64,000 nt of DNA from Paralithodes platypus (lineage: Eukaryota > Arthropoda > Malacostraca > Decapoda > Lithodidae): contig CM064569.1 in the NCBI GenBank assembly GCA_032716605.1, forward strand, positions 7,472,713 to 7,536,712, given 5' to 3'. This document shows, piece after piece, positions 63,400 to 64,000 of this stretch. The notes under the pieces are model-generated. The model was not told the origin of the DNA. It made no database searches and saw nothing but the letters and a program-made list of their open reading frames with translations. A program made the position numbers and the translations under genes. Numbering within the stretch: position 1 is the stretch's first letter; the number at the start of each line of letters is the position of its first letter.

Positions 63400-63475
63400 A
63401 TAATGCTATAAGCGTCCCTTACATCACACTCAGTCTCTTTAACAGACCAGGGAGAACCGGTATTTGGGTCCTGTT
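63400..63475 (+). repeat. Paralogous segment with an empty TTAA-3 site
   Basis: ATGCTATAAGCGTCCC, CAGTCTCTTTAACAGACCAG parallels GTTATAAGCGTTCTC and CTCTCTTTAA/TTAACAGACCAG at 59445-59880. TTAA at 63439-63442 is not occupied. Confidence 0.8.
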
Positions 63476-63621
63476 ATATAATTATATTTATTAAATTGTG
63501 TTAATTTATTCAGCTTTTTCATTCCCACAATTTGTATTTAACATTCTCCTATTGCTTTTATATATTTATCCATATATATTTTCAGTTTCTTAACTTCTTT
63601 GCCATTCTATATTTTCATTCA

Positions 63622-63625
<4 letters not shown>

Positions 63626-63667
<42 letters not shown>
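63626..63667. repeat. (CT)n microsatellite
   Basis: About 20 CT units. Confidence 0.95.
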
Positions 63668-63671
<4 letters not shown>

Positions 63672-64000
63672 GCAATCCGGACTGAGAACCAGACTACATT
63701 AGAACAATATTCAGCAAATTCTGTATGTTGGTAGTTTGAATGCAGTTCGAATATCCATCGACGAATTTTCATTTCTGTCCTTTTTACCATTTTGGCTTTA
63801 GCATTTCGCTTTGTTTTCCAGTTTGTAGTATTTCTCCTTTCTGTTTGTTCTCATTACCATTTTGTTATTGTCTTTTTTACCAATGTTCTTATATTATTAT
63901 CCTTTTTACCATTTACCTGTATTTGTGTTCATTAAGACACATTTTCTTCAGTATTTTCCCATTATTTTTGTCCTTTTTACCATTTGTGTTTTAAAGGGTA
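63668..64000. other. T-rich stretch with recurring TTTTTACCATTT
   Basis: CCTTTTTACCATTT occurs at about 63779, 63900 and 63970, with looser forms between. No gene seen. Confidence 0.6.

Overview
The window reads as intergenic, transposon-packed chromosomal DNA of an invertebrate animal. I find no host protein-coding gene, rRNA or functional tRNA. A BEL/Pao retrotransposon, CR1-type LINEs with an esterase-type ORF1, tRNA-derived SINEs, very abundant (CT/GA)n and (TA)n microsatellites and many short TTAA-flanked elements suggest an arthropod, most likely a decapod crustacean. That assignment is inference; nothing in the window names the species.

Layout. 1-5.6 kb: 3' part of a BEL/Pao element broken by frameshifts, a stop and an inserted SINE. 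5.6-12.7 kb: LINE fragments, SINEs, microsatellites and the first TTAA elements. 12.7-14.15 kb: a 26-bp minisatellite. 14.4-18.6 kb: a cluster of TTAA elements, one swollen by an internal 31-bp minisatellite. 19.2-23.8 kb: CR1 copy A with ORF1 and ORF2. 24-28.9 kb: mixed low-complexity DNA and TTAA elements. 29-31.7 kb: one TTAA element inflated to 2.7 kb by a 29-bp minisatellite. 31.7-42 kb: dense, nested TTAA elements with 12-bp and 27-bp arrays. 42-47.1 kb: CR1 copy B inserted in a 40-bp minisatellite. 47.1-49.0 kb: a triplicated ~490-bp composite followed by a 55-bp array. 50.1-54.6 kb: a DNA transposon with ~330-bp terminal inverted repeats and a broken gene of an uncharacterised family, the most interesting protein in the window. 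54.6-57.2 kb: a split TTAA element and a hAT-like element with an 8-bp target duplication. 57.3-64 kb: T-rich repeats, more TTAA elements, a LINE nested inside another LINE, and a 34-bp array grown from LINE 3' sequence.

The theme is parasites within parasites. I name four short element families for this report. TTAA-1 (~215 bp, ends TTAACCCCTTCTGTACC). TTAA-2 (~370 bp, ends TTAAGGGGAGATGGG). TTAA-3 (~380 bp, palindromic, ends near TTAAGGGNNCACC). Pal-4 (palindromic, contains CCTCTGTAACTCAT). TTAA-2 and TTAA-3 share a ~110-bp core with two hairpins. Filled and empty sites inside the window show that TTAA-2 and TTAA-3 duplicate TTAA. Several elements abut and share one TTAA. At least six minisatellites have grown from sequence inside these elements or inside a LINE 3' end. 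No transposase that obviously moves the TTAA elements is encoded here, unless the uncharacterised 50-54 kb transposon is related to it.
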